Assembly (NCBI GenBank): GCA_027922465.2
Contig: BQMF02000274.1
Coordinates: 434,001-498,000 of the forward strand
Direction: 5' to 3'
Source of the DNA: Turritopsis dohrnii
Taxonomy: Eukaryota > Cnidaria > Hydrozoa > Anthoathecata > Oceaniidae
Length of the DNA: 64,000 nucleotides
Below the pieces are notes generated by a model that saw only the letters and a list, made by a program, of their open reading frames with translations, ran no database searches and was not told the DNA's origin. This document shows positions 45,654-56,935 of the stretch, piece after piece; position 1 is the first letter of the stretch; each line of letters begins with the position of its first letter. The position numbers and the translations under genes were made by a program.

Positions 45654-47205
45654 ATGGATGTCAATCAAGACATTTTCGATCGTTTGGTGAAGCAGTTGCC
45701 GGCGAAAAATCTTCATTTAAAGATGTCAACACAAGACATGAAATTTTCTGAGTGGAAAGTGGACGAACTGAAGACCTTCCTTAAAACACTAAATTATTTT
45801 AAAGGATTGTCGAATGCAAAAAAGGAGAAGCTTGTGTTGATTTCGATTAAAAAATGGGACGAGTTGACTGGTGTTTCTTACGACAACAATTTGATGAGAA
45901 GTCCCCCCATGTCGCCAAAGACATTAACATGCAATGCTGAAGACTCTCGCTCACCAATTCTACATGTTGACACTTTAACGTCGCCACCAAAGTTAAAAGG
46001 ACTTAGGTATCCTATGCTGACTGTTGGTATGACAAAAGCAGATTTTGGGAAATGGACAATTGCTGAGTTGCATGAATTTCTGGGTGATCGTTGCATCAAC
46101 AAAACTGGCAACAAAGTTAAGTTGGTGGAAAATGCTTTTGGAGCTTATTGTATGAATTTGCCCATCATGCATACAAGTGTACAAGAGGAACAACTGGAAA
46201 TACATGCAGATATTGCTCAAAAACTTATTTTGGAAAATGGCCACATTAACTTGCCAAATCCATCAACATTAACAGATGATTGGTGTGAAGCTCCAATCAA
46301 TCTTCCAGATACGCTATTTAATGACATTGAAAAATACCTGTCATCAAATGATGCTGGAAAAGCCTTCCGAGGAGGAAAAAGTCTGTTTGAGTTTGGGCAT
46401 GTTTCAAATGTTCTGACTCACAACATCAGCCCTTACTTACGTTACTGCTTTGTTCGTGGTCATTGCTACCCTGAACAGAAGCTATCAAAGGAGGCATACA
46501 TTGTTTGGATATGCTTGCACAAAGATTCTGGGAGATAAAAACAGCAGAACGTAGTTGTACTGCAGGGTAAGTCCAATTTTTACCCTATTTGTTAATTACC
46601 TGGATTCAGCGCAACTAAAGTTATTCTTTTTTGGGATCACAAAAGTTTTTGATGTTATGGCTTGATTGATTTGTGTATGATTTCTGTGTTAATTCATAAT
46701 TATTTGTACAGTGGTGGAATGAACATAGTTCATAACTGTGCTGCATAAAAGCAAATTTTTATAATGTCATGTGCCTTACCTTGGTTTCCTGAATTTCCTA
46801 ACTATAGCTAAGGTGAAAATTCTTATGCGAAAATTGTTAAATACATCCATGTCATTTTTTGTTATAGAGTTTCTGGAATTTGCAAACATGTTGGTGCATT
46901 GCTTTGGTACATCGAACAGGAGGTGCGACTTGGAAATCGAACCTGTACATCAAAAAAACGAAAATAGAGTGTTCCAACTAAACGACAACTTAAAATCCAT
47001 GCTCCAGACTTGATGAACAACATAACCATAAAAAAACCAAAACCTGAAAGGATTTTGAATAATAGAGATAATTCAAATCAAAATCGAATATCTGTTGATC
47101 CACGACGTGGAAATTTACGCCATACACAACCATTGAATTCTAACGATATTGATGTTCTTGCAACTCTTACCAATGGGCGTTGTGGGATAGCATGAGGGTG
47201 CTTTT
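45654..47205 (+). pseudogene. SAP-SWIM gene, 5' half
   Basis: ATG at 45654. Two SAP-like helices (FSEWKVDELKTFLKTLNYFK about residue 30; FGKWTIAELHEFLGDRCINK about 135). The exon runs to about 46565 (CTAG, then GTAAGT). A second exon after TTATAG at 46867 completes a SWIM finger (SCTAG/VSGICKHVGALLWYIEQ). It then continues SVPTKRQLKIHAPDLMNN and DPRRGNLRHTQPL. A TAG at about 46967, where relatives have Trp, and a frame change near 46535 break it. The nuclease half is absent here. A matching YqaJ half lies at 56936-57880 in the same direction. Confidence 0.75.
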
Positions 47206-48216
47206 TCGGCCAAAACAAAATTTTGAAATCGAACTTCAAAAGATCTGCTTTTCAGAAATTCAACTTTTCAAAATTACAGTTTCTCAGGAAATAAGGTTTT
47301 CAAAAATTCAACTTTTCAAAAATTCAATTTCCACATTCAAGAAATCAACTTTTTCAAGGAACGGCAAATCGTAATAATTCAAAATGGGACAGCTAGCTGC
47401 AGATGCATGCATGCATGACTTTAGTATTTAGTTTGTAATTTATTTTGACAGTGCAATCGGGTCTAGATGTTATTCTATATAATGGATGAGTTTCTCCATG
47501 GATTACTACGATGATTTGTGTTTTCCTTCTGTTGTTCTGTTCTGTTGTGCTCGATTTGCCAGATTAGGTATCATGTATATCATGTCACAAAAAGGATACG
47601 GTGTGAAATGGGGTCTATTTGTGCGTGCGTTCTTGTAGCTGCTCGTTGATGACTTTTTTTGCTACGTACTGTACGTAATAATATATACAATTGATGCAAT
47701 TTTACGAACAAATTCTTCAAGTCAGTAGGATGGAATCTAAAGGCACCTACTGGTGGTGAGGAAAAAAGTATTAGCCTGCATTTTTAAAGTGCTTAGCTAT
47801 GAATTTATCCCAGTGTTACTCTTAATTTTTAGGTTGAGAATTAAACCATATGTGGTTAATAATATATAAAGAACGAGTCTTTTTTAAAAAGTGTGATATC
47901 ATCTAACCATCTTTCTAACTTATACCTTCAATCCTGTTGAGAATAAAATGTGGGCATGACGGAAATTAATATATGGTTGAAAGTGAATTTCATATAAAAT
48001 TGCTTTCTTATAAATTTCTCTTCCGCAAAGTAAACACTGCGATGGTGTTTCAATTTAATTTTGTTGGAACTGCAATTATTAGTATTACATATATAACAGG
48101 TCCCAAATTGATAGCAGTTATAGTGTATAAATATATAAATACTGAAGTGATGTACCTGTTGTTTTTTTTGTATTTCATATTTCATATGATTCCTTCATTG
48201 TTCTAGTTACGAAAAA
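47206..48216. repeat. TTTTCAGAAATT-type repeats, then non-coding DNA
   Basis: At 47220-47365 short units like TTTTCAGAAATTCAAC and TTTTCAAAAATTCAAC recur. Similar units lie at 50870-50970 and 51139-51440, around the integrase/RING units, and may mark their ends. 47400-48216 shows no gene. Confidence 0.4.
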
Positions 48217-49523
48217 ATGAGCTCAATAAATGTGAAATTTGGAAATAAAACTATGGCACTTCCGAAAAATTCACTTGATGTTAGAGATATTACATTGATA
48301 TTCAATGTGAAGGAGGAAGGTTTGCATCTTAAAGTAAAGGAAAATGATTCAAATTGGTCAAGTTTGTGGCCACAACCAAACAAAATGATACCTAAAGCAC
48401 TAATTCCGTTAGGCTGTTCAGAAGCAATTTTAATTGCTTGTGAAAAATCACATCCAACTGTAAATTTATCACCATCCACACCAGTGACAACTATCTCAAT
48501 CAGTGAAAACACTATTTCGACATTTTCAAATAGCACATTCATGAGTGTGGGAAGAAGGGGTAACAGAGCAATACCCCTTAAAAGAAAGTATGAGAGTTAC
48601 ACGAAGCCAAAGAAAGCAGCAAGCTACATGAAGAACATAACGATTAGTGACAAATGATGGAAACTTAGAAACCATTTTTGATGTTCCTATAAACATCACA
48701 GAATTGGGATGGAAATTCCCCACATTTACAGTTGATAATATCTAGGAGGAGGTAAAAAACCAAGTTGGTGGTTCTGATTACTTTGTAATTACTGATAAGA
48801 GGGGACACCCTATCCGTGATATGCAGAATACACGAGGTAAAGTTTGCTTTTTTTAATTTAATCCTCTAGTGTATATATTCTTCTTTTCCTCATCGCAACA
48901 TGGATAAAATCATTTGCCATTATAGCTAATAGAAATTTTGATACATGATATTGACATTACTGAAAAACTTAAAGCAATTCAGGGTTTGAAGTGCAATTAT
49001 ATAAATTTTATATAATACTGCAATAATTTTAGGACCAGAAAATTGGATGAATAAAAGTTTTATTCGGGCAATACCGTCTGAGCTGTACAAGATTTGGCAT
49101 CCTGAAGTCTACAATATCACGAAAAAAGATTATACGCAAAGTATTTTGGACGAAGAAGATTACAACCTTGATATGCCAGTTTTTTCAACAATCAATCTAC
49201 CTGCCATACGATCTACAGAGACTGAAAGAGTATCTATTCCTTATCAGTTACCCTCACCTCCCGTCTTAGATACAATTGAAAGTAATGATAAGATTGGGAA
49301 AATTAGAGATTGTTTTAAGTGCTCAATTTGCTTCGAAATAAAGCTTAATCTAATGTTCTGTAATGGCTGTGCACGAAATATTGGATGCCCACAATGCATT
49401 GGGGAATTGAACCAATGCCCACTCTGCAGGGCCAAGTTTCAATCAACCTGCTCAGAGTGTGGCAATGAGCAACCAGCGTTACCAACACCTTGCAAAATTG
49501 TTGGACTTGAGGAACTGTTTTAA
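48217..49523 (+). CDS. RING-type zinc-finger accessory protein, copy A
   Basis: Exon 1 from ATG 48217 (MSSINVKFGNKTMALPKNSL) ends at 48836. It is interrupted by a stop at 48655-48657 and another near 48745, after which the frame continues FVITDKRGHPIRDMQNTRG. Exon 2, 49033-49523, starts PENWMNKSFIRAIPSELYKI and ends in a Cys-rich RING-like domain (CFKCSICFE, CNGCARNIGCPQCIG, CPLCRAKF, CSECG). The same two-exon structure, intron position and domain order occur in copy B at 53075-55076. RING domains often act as ubiquitin ligases; the substrate is unknown. It converges with integrase copy A, which points to one two-gene element. Confidence 0.7.
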
Positions 49524-50005
49524 ATTTGAACAGTCAATCTCTCTTTAGTTAATTTTCATATCAAAACATAACATGAAAATTCTTATCATACGAATCCTCT
49601 TCTGTCAAATATTATAAAGAAACGTTTATTATGTTGAACAAATCTTCGAAAAGATGCATTACTTTCTGTTTGAGTATTATCTCAATTTTATGTTTTTCTA
49701 TTTCTCTGTTTCTGTTGCATACTTTGCTGCTTTTACAGATGTTTAATATGATTTTTAAGAGAAATGGTTTTTTTGTGATATTTTCAATGCAACTTGTACA
49801 TTATATATTTATAGTTTTATAGTTTTATATATATACAGCCAGTATTTTAGTTTTTGATATTTTATGTTATTTTATGTTATTTTTAAAAAAGAAAATATTT
49901 TGTTGTATTTTTGTTGTATTGTTGTTGAAGAAAAATACAGAATTTTTCGATTAGTCCCTTTTAGTTTCATTTTCTATACATTCCTGAATTTATATTTAGA
50001 TGTTA
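49524..50005. other. Non-coding stretch
   Basis: 3' flank of RING copy A, with T-rich tracts and a TTTTATGTTATT repeat near 49860. No gene seen. Confidence 0.5.
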
Positions 50006-50211
50006 CTTGAAGGGATTTAATTGAAGGAATTAAATTTCGATAGTTTCCCCAATTTTCGAGCAACACGCGAAATTAAATTCCCACGAAAATTTTAAAAATG
50101 AGGGAGTTAGTGAAATTCGCGAGATGTAATTCGACCACTTCGCGAAAATTAGTTCTCGCCAAAATTAATTTTTCTCCCAAAAACAATCTCGCCAAAATTA
50201 ATTCCCTTAAG
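50006..50211. mobile_element. 206-bp MITE
   Basis: TIR CTTGAAGGGATTTAATT and its imperfect inverse (AATTAATTCCCTTAAG) are flanked by TA at 50004-50005 and 50212-50213. The interior repeats CGAAAATTA and TTCGCGA motifs, shared with the other TA-flanked elements here. Confidence 0.7.
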
Positions 50212-50327
50212 TAAATAGTAATCGAGTTGGAAAGGTGTATTATGAACCTGTCTCACGGCAACCGACCTTGATGGATAATTATATTTCCAGAGGGAGGAAA
50301 GCAAGAAAACCTTTGTGATATTTTTTT

Positions 50328-50744
50328 CTAGCCGTTAAATTGTTGATACAAAGTTATAGTGAGATGATAAAAATAGTCAATAGCTTTTTTTGCTGTCTGA
50401 AATTGTCCGCAGACAATAGCAGAAAATATATCACCTCCCGATGGTTGATTGGCACGAAATAGACTGTCCCTCGATTCGTAAGCATGTTCAATATGAATCA
50501 GCGGATCTTCTCCAAATGTACTGTCCCTTATGAGTCTTCCTCCTGATTCCTCGTACATTCGAGTTGCTTCAGGTGCAGTTGGAACAAGATTCGTTCGACA
50601 ATACCTGCGGACACTCCTTTCGCTGACACCTCTATGATTTTGAAATACCTCTTTTAGATGGTTCGATATTTCCAGGTGTGTCATTCCACTTTGAACCATT
50701 TCCCTCATTTCTATGACATCGACTAGTGTCTCCAAAGCCGCCAT
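50328..50744 (-). pseudogene. Integrase-like transposase copy A, core deleted
   Basis: The 138-codon minus-strand ORF from 50744 reads MAALETLVDVIEMREMVQSG, then RGVSERSVRRYCRT (an HTH-like N-terminus). It jumps directly to PTAPEATRMYEESGG and the C-terminal block FGEDPLIHIEHAYESRD. In copy B about 270 codons with the DDE core lie between these two parts. The deletion keeps the frame, so a short core-less protein could still be made. Whether it regulates the full enzyme is speculative. It faces RING copy A. Confidence 0.75.
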
Positions 50745-51037
50745 TTTGAATAAAGCTAAGCCTTAGCTTTGAGAATTGTAATATTAAAAGATTGAATAAC
50801 CATAAAAAGATCTTGTACATTAACATCAACCTTATACTAGAAGCATTTTATGTTCTTTCAAAAAGATGATTTTCTAAAAAGGCAATTTCTTAAAGAGTTG
50901 ATTTGCTAAAAGATGATTTTTCAAAAATAGAAATGATTCTGAGTTACAATTTATTCAATCTGTGACCTTGAAACGCTGAATTCAAAAGTAAAGAACATGA
51001 TATGGAACTGCAAAAAAGCTAATTCGTAAAACAAAAT

Positions 51038-51101
51038 TCTGATTGGCCGCAAAGGTACCGCCATGGATAGTATCCATGGCAGTACCATTACGGCCAATCA
51101 A
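51038..51101. repeat. Near-perfect palindrome between the two integrase units
   Basis: Arms of about 29 bp (GATTGGCCG...GGTACCGCCATGGATA and its inverse with a few mismatches) meet near 51070. It lies between two integrase genes pointing away from each other and could be fused terminal repeats or a foldback element. Confidence 0.6.
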
Positions 51102-51138
51102 AAATTTAGCTTTTTGTTCCCACAAATTTAAAATTCTT

Positions 51139-51440
51139 GTTCTCAGATCTGTTTTTCAACCTCTCAGATAAACAAAGTTGCAACTCTGATCAAAAACTCA
51201 GCTTCTCAGATCTCCTTTTTAGCTTCTCAGATCTCCTTTTTAGCTTCTCAGATCTACTTTTCTTCTTTTCAGATTTTCATTTTTTTCAGATTTTCATTTC
51301 AGCTTTTTAGAAATTTGTTTTTCAGCCTCTCAGAAATTCATTTTTCAGCTTCTCAGAATTTGGAAATCAGTTTTTGAAAAATCTGCTCTTCAGCTTTTCG
51401 GGTTTAACTTCTTAGGTTTTTAGGTATCTACTTTTCAGTG
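51139..51440 (+). repeat. Imperfect 16-22-bp repeats, TTCTCAGATCT type
   Basis: CTTCTCAGATCTCCTTTTTAG occurs twice exactly and then degrades through TTTTCAGATTTTCATTT and CAGCCTCTCAGAAATTC variants over 300 bp, upstream of integrase copy B. Spacing is about two helical turns, which suits protein binding or simple replication slippage. Confidence 0.55.
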
Positions 51441-51577
51441 ATCTAAATATTTTCGATAACGCATGCGCGTGAGTTATGGCATTGTTTTATAAACAATTGG
51501 CACCATCCTGATTGGCTATCTGACGTAGCCACGCCAGACATATCAAAACAGAAACTGGCAGAAAAACAACACAGAAA

Positions 51578-52794
51578 ATGGCAAGATTAGAGGAGATCGC
51601 TGACGTTGATGTAGCTAGAAATTTAGTAAGAAGTGGCTATTCTTATGCAAACATTTCGGAACATTACCATTCTTTGTATCCTGGACTTCGCGGTGTTAGT
51701 GAAAGAAGTTTGCGCCGATTTTGCAATACACATGGAATCACAGGAGTGTCTGACACAGAACTGGATGATATGGTGCAAAACTTTATAGAGCAGTATGGCC
51801 ATTGTTATGGTCGTGCTATGATGCAAGGTAGCATTCGGTCGATATTGGGTGTTACTACTGGTGTAGTTTCACAACGACGCATCGCAAGATCACTAAGACA
51901 TATTGCTCCAACAGCATATGACGCTAGAGCGCGGGATATTCTTCAGAGAACAAATCCAATACTCTACTACGCACCATATTTTGGTTACAAAGCCCACATG
52001 GATCAGAATGAGAAAATAGGGCAAGCATTTGGTTGCACGCATGTTGCCATTATTGATGGCTGCTCAAGGATGCTTTGTGGTTATGCGTCTATGGAGGTTA
52101 AGAATCCAATCTTAATTTATGAATTTGTATTTCGTCCAGCCGTTATCCGATAGGGACTTTGGGAGCAACTCCGAGTAGACCATGGACAAGAGTTCATTCT
52201 TTGTATATTTGTCCAAGAGCTGTTAAAAGAATTTCGAGCAGAAAAACATCGCGAGCCTTGGCGACAAACAACCTCTACTGAAAACAATGTAATTGAAAGG
52301 TTTTGGCCGGAGCTTAATTCTCGGGTTAATTAACCAATTAAACGTGCTATGATCAGAATATGCGAAGAGCATGACTACGACTTGTCTGACCCTGTTTTGA
52401 AGTATTGTATTTCTTGGGTGACACTTTACATAGTGATGCGGCACAACATTTAATTAATTCATGGAATCATCATAGAGTGCCAGGGCCAATGGGCTGCGTT
52501 CCTATTGACAACATGAATAGTACCTCTCGAACGGTCAAACTTCCTGAGCATTATGTGCCGACGACACCTGAGGCTGTTCGCATGTATGAAGATATGGGTG
52601 GGTCACTGTCCAGAAATTCTTCTTTCGGATATGATCCCTTGGGCGATGTGGAACACAAGTACGAGTCCAGACAATACATGTTTACATGTAATCAACCTTC
52701 TGGCAGGGAATTATTTTCGGACGTGGTTCATGACAGGTTCGAAACCACACGTCATGCGATAGAAATGTTTTACGATCTCACTGTTAGTTTGTAA
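51578..52794 (+). pseudogene. Integrase-core (rve-like) transposase copy B
   Basis: ATG at 51578. The N-terminal HTH-like part is RGVSERSLRRFCNTHGI. The RNase-H-fold core has Asp in AIIDGCSRML (about 52050), Asp in RVDHGQEFIL (about 52175) and Glu in ENNVIERFWPE (about 52295), giving a DDE triad as in retroviral-type integrases and Ginger-like transposons. The C-terminal blocks are SWNHHRVPGPMGC and PTTPEAVRMYEDMGG. Stops at 52151 and about 52330 and a frameshift near 52405 inactivate it. It converges with RING copy B (stop-to-stop gap about 280 bp). Confidence 0.85.
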
Positions 52795-53074
52795 GGACTA
52801 AACATACGCGCATTTAAATATATATTGTAAGTTTCTTCTGAACAAAAGACAATTGAGTCAACAAAAATAATAGAAATATAAAAGAAAGTCCATCTAAAAA
52901 TTTGATAGGCAAAATTAATAGACAAATCCAAACAGAAACACTTTTCAGAAACATCATTTTCAGAACAAAAGATTATAAAAAAATCGATTTATTAGCATCC
53001 ACAAGATGTGTCAGTTCATGCAAAGTGTTCTCTCATATTATTATAACAAAAATGGTTTACAATAATATATACAT

Positions 53075-55076
53075 TCAATGCAAAAGCATGTCTAATCCTG
53101 GTATCTTTACGAAACATCTAGCACCATCAACAGTTGAGTTGCAGGAAACACAATCTAGATTAAAAGGGGCTCTGCACAATGGGCAAGTCTCCAAATTTGA
53201 GATACAATCACGGCAGCCAATAAACTGGCTGCATTTGACGCAAGTGGCAATATTGTCCAAGCTAAAGTCCATACAAACTACACATCTGAAGCAATCTTTA
53301 ATTTTCGATTTTAGCTCAAACATTTCTTCATTAATAACACTACCACTGCCACATGTAAGAGTGATTTTATTGACACTTTCTTGCAGCGTTATCATCAAAT
53401 CTTTCAATTCGTATGTTGGGACATACTTTTTTGACAAATCTGTTCCTAACACTGGCAGCGGACTTACTGGTGAATCTTCCTCTACATTATCAGTTTGGTC
53501 ATCTTCATCATTATCAGATTCATCTTCAAACTGGTAGTCTTGTTTCACACTGTTATAAACAGCAGGCTTCCATTTTTTGAATGTGCCAGCATCAATAGCT
53601 CGTACCACCTGCTTGTTATTCCAGTTATCTTTCCCTAAAATTTTAAGTATATATATTGCGCATATTAAAATTTATTTATCATAAATTTCAAAGGTGATTT
53701 GTTGTACTTTGACTGGATCATTGGAAAGGTTTGTTGCATAGAGGGCATTTACATTTTAATTGAATAGTTTATCTTGTTTAACTGTTTTGTTTCAAAATAG
53801 ACAACCCGATTATGACAATGTGGAGTAATATAATACATACCCCATACAATCGTATTATGGCTATCCTCCTCCAGGAATTAACAACCTCTTTCTTCTTCCC
53901 CAGTTAAAAAGAAATTTTCAAAAATCTTCAACCCCCAACAATAGTTGAATTTTTGGGGTTCGTGCTATGTGTACATGACCAAGAAATCTTACATAGGAAC
54001 TATATATGTTGAAAAGACACTTAACTGACAAATCAACAACCTTGGACAATTACAATGCTTTACACCTTTTTTCATTATAAGAAACCGGTTCATAAGAAAC
54101 TCTAGGCACGAAGCTCAGCAACCTAAGAAACAGATCTAGTAAGTCCAATTAATGGTTAGAAACTGGGGAATTTTGTATGCTTTTTTAAATGTTAAGAATT
54201 TATATATTCTTTAAAAGTGAAAAGGTGGAAACCTAAATATAGTGTAATATGTGTCATTTTGTATAGTTGTCACATGAATAAGAAACCCTTAACAAGAAAC
54301 TAAAGCAAATTGATAAGAAACAGGAGGCCTCAAATTCTAGTTTATCATAAAAAAACTAGATACTCAACAAGGCACTCAATAATCAATAGTCACCAGACAT
54401 GATTGTGTAAAGTTGTAAAATAAACGCAACTTACCACGTGTGTTTGGCATATTGCGAATTGGATGCCCTTTTTTATTAGTCAAAACATAAGTTGTTCCTC
54501 CAATTTGATAGCTTATTTCTTGCTGAATCTCGTTGATTCCGAAATCTCCATATTGTTCTGCAAGTTTTGCAAGGTCTATTGGCACATCATATATTGTAGA
54601 TGGGGTAGATTGAGAGTCCAGCTGGAATCGATCATAATTAACGTCACTTATTGCAATAATTTTAAAACATGCCTCCACTTTTTTTTTAACGGTACAGGAA
54701 TGTTTTTCAACATAGGAACAGCTCTTCGTCCTTGAATTTGTGGGGCAACACTGATACTAGCTGCATTTCCACGGCGATTATAATGCAGTCGTGGTGACTG
54801 AAAGGGTTGGAAAGAAACCTGCGAACTGGAAGGTTGCTCAGGAGTTAGTCTTGTGCCTTGCATAGCAATGAGAAGCAGTTCTGAACAGTTTTCAGGAATG
54901 TCTTCAAATTTTTTTCCTCCAGTTGGATAGATGTTCTTCCATATTCTTCCATCAAACATTTTCAGGTGCATTCCATCTGCACGAACATTGAAAATGAGAG
55001 CTAATTCCTCAGTTTCTAGCATCTGCCTCGGTAAATGGGTTTCTTTACCATTGCAAAACACTTTTACAATATCCAT
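53075..55076 (-). pseudogene. RING-type zinc-finger accessory protein, copy B
   Basis: Exon 1 from 55076 (MDIVKVFCNGKETHLPRQML) continues through an acidic, Ser-rich stretch and VLTNKKGHPIRNMPNTRG, ending at 54435 before GTAAGT. Exon 2, 53634-53075, starts KDNWNNKQVVRAIDAGTFKK and ends with RING-like Cys pairs (CFRCVVCMD, CVKCSQFIGCRDC, CPLCRAPF, CVSC). The only lesion seen is a frame change at the T9 run 54679-54687; one more base would restore it. Intron position and phase equal those of copy A. Being spliced and conserved beside the integrase in both copies, it is probably an integral transposon gene. Confidence 0.75.
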
Positions 55077-55838
55077 ACTATATATATTTTCAAAATTCTA
55101 CAGCTGGAAAACAAACATGTGCTCCAAAAATAAAACACACATCATTACGCACATTTGCATTTGACTTCCAAAATTAAGATAAGCTTGCATGCAAAGAAGA
55201 ACATTCTGTATTAATGAAAACAAATATGCTCAATACTGACAAAGCATTATCCTTTCAAAAAATTAATGCCTTCTTTAAAAACAGCAGGTCCTTTATAAGG
55301 GCAACAGTCATTCTCAACTCACACTAGCATATTTTTTTCAATCACTTAACATTGCAGTGCTTCACTCAAAATTAATGCAACAGACTTGCTGCAAATTTCT
55401 TATTTCTGGGTAACACAAGCAAATAAATGCTGCCCACACTACGAGACACAGAACAATCTTACAGTCTTTAATATATACATTCTATTATTCCCACATCGTT
55501 TCACAGTTGAATATAAGGGAGTGAGGTGGAGGAGGGAGAGAGCTTTCAGCTGGAAAGCACCTTTTTAAGTAAAATCCATAACATTCCCTTCCCTTTTTAA
55601 TAGTAGCAAAAACATGTCAGAAGCACAGCTCTAGGACAGGAAGGAAGGAAGGAATCCCTCGATAGGATGATGCATGCATGCAGTTCAAACTGAAAGTTCA
55701 AAGAGAAAACAACACAATACACCAGACAACCCAGACAGCATTATTCAGCGTTAGACTGCAAGATAATAAAAGCTAGTTCATTCATTCAGTATTATTCATC
55801 TTTCTTCATTTGCCCAAAAACAAAACATCCTTTTGAGT
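55077..55838. other. Non-coding stretch
   Basis: 5' flank of RING copy B. Contains ATGCATGCATGC near 55670 and no recognisable gene or clear terminus of the integrase unit. Confidence 0.5.
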
Positions 55839-56000
55839 ATGAGAAAGGTCCCATTTGGAATTCATCAAACTTTTTGCAGGAAAGTTTTATAAAAATGTTT
55901 GAAAGAACGAGGCATAACGTAATTTTATGCTCACTGAACCAAGCAAATTTAACAAGGTTTTCACCATGGATTTTGCTCTTCCAAATGGGACCTTTCTCAT
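55839..56000. mobile_element. 162-bp MITE
   Basis: Perfect 22-bp TIRs starting ATGAGAAAGGTCCCATTTGG and a 3-bp duplication AGT (55836-55838 and 56001-56003). The 3-bp duplication fits PIF/Harbinger-type MITEs. Confidence 0.8.
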
Positions 56001-56150
56001 AGTGTTTTATTGTACGCTACAACCGCCCGCCATGTTCTCTTGCGAGACTCACGCGCGTCAGAAAGTGAAAGTGAAATGACTTCTGGGAAATAAAAAGCAG
56101 ACCGCAAAACTGTGAAATTTGAATGTTGAGAGATATTTAGCATAAAGTTA

Positions 56151-56907
56151 AGGCTGATTTCCATACAGCAACATTTTGCGCTATAGCTCAAAGAGCTCCA
56201 GAGATTTTTGCGCACGAGCGGAACTCATTTCCATTTGCAGCATAGAGCGCGTGTAAAATATGAAATGTCAAAACAAATATGGCGAATATTTATAAAAGAT
56301 TGTTTATGCTGAAAAATTTGAAATTATCAGTTTTAATTATGTTATGGCGTCGCCGTAGACAACGAGAAAAACTTACAATCAAAAGAAAACGAATGTGGGT
56401 TAGAAAATTGTTTTTAGAAAGAAAATCAAAAGGATTATTTCATGTTCTAGTAAAAGATTTGATGTCATTTGATCATGAGTATTTTTTCAAGTCGTTTCGA
56501 ACGACTCCTGCTAGGTTTGAGCAGGCCCTAAATTGGATAGCACCGTACATTACCAAATTGTCTAAATTGCTTTTCATCATTTTGAGTTTCTACCTGATTG
56601 ACAGCCTTTTTTTATGTCATAGAATCTCAACAGAGAAGAAAATCTGTCTTCATTGGCAGCCATCTTGAGCATTTTTAAAAATATACAGCGTGGGGATGAT
56701 GTAATTATTATCTGATTCTCAAATCTGATTGGCTCATTTTCTGTGGCGACAAAAATCGGGTAGAAAAAGTAGAATGAATTCAACTTTTGAAAAAAGCTCC
56801 TGAGCTTAAAAATATCTCTGAGGCAGCGGTAATTTTTGTTTAGTGCGCATGAATCTCTGGAGCTTTTTGAGCTATAGCGCAAAATGTTGCTGTATGGAAA
56901 CCAGCCT
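56151..56907. mobile_element. 757-bp Harbinger derivative
   Basis: TIRs begin AGGCTGATTTCCATACAGCA with an inverse of about 60 bp at the right, flanked by TTA (56148-56150 and 56908-56910). Inside, the plus ORF from 56279 encodes a basic segment, MWVRKLFLERKSKGLFHVLV, and YFFKSFRTTPARFEQALNWI, the N-terminus of a PIF/Harbinger transposase before the catalytic core. The rest is deleted. TTA duplication and TIR sequence agree with Harbinger. Confidence 0.85.
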
Positions 56908-56935
56908 TTAAAAACTGAAAAAGCGGATCGTTGTG

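Noticed and set aside
52902..53537. 211-codon plus-strand ORF
   Set aside because: It lies antisense to exon 2 of RING copy B, whose Cys pattern and splice sites are conserved with copy A.
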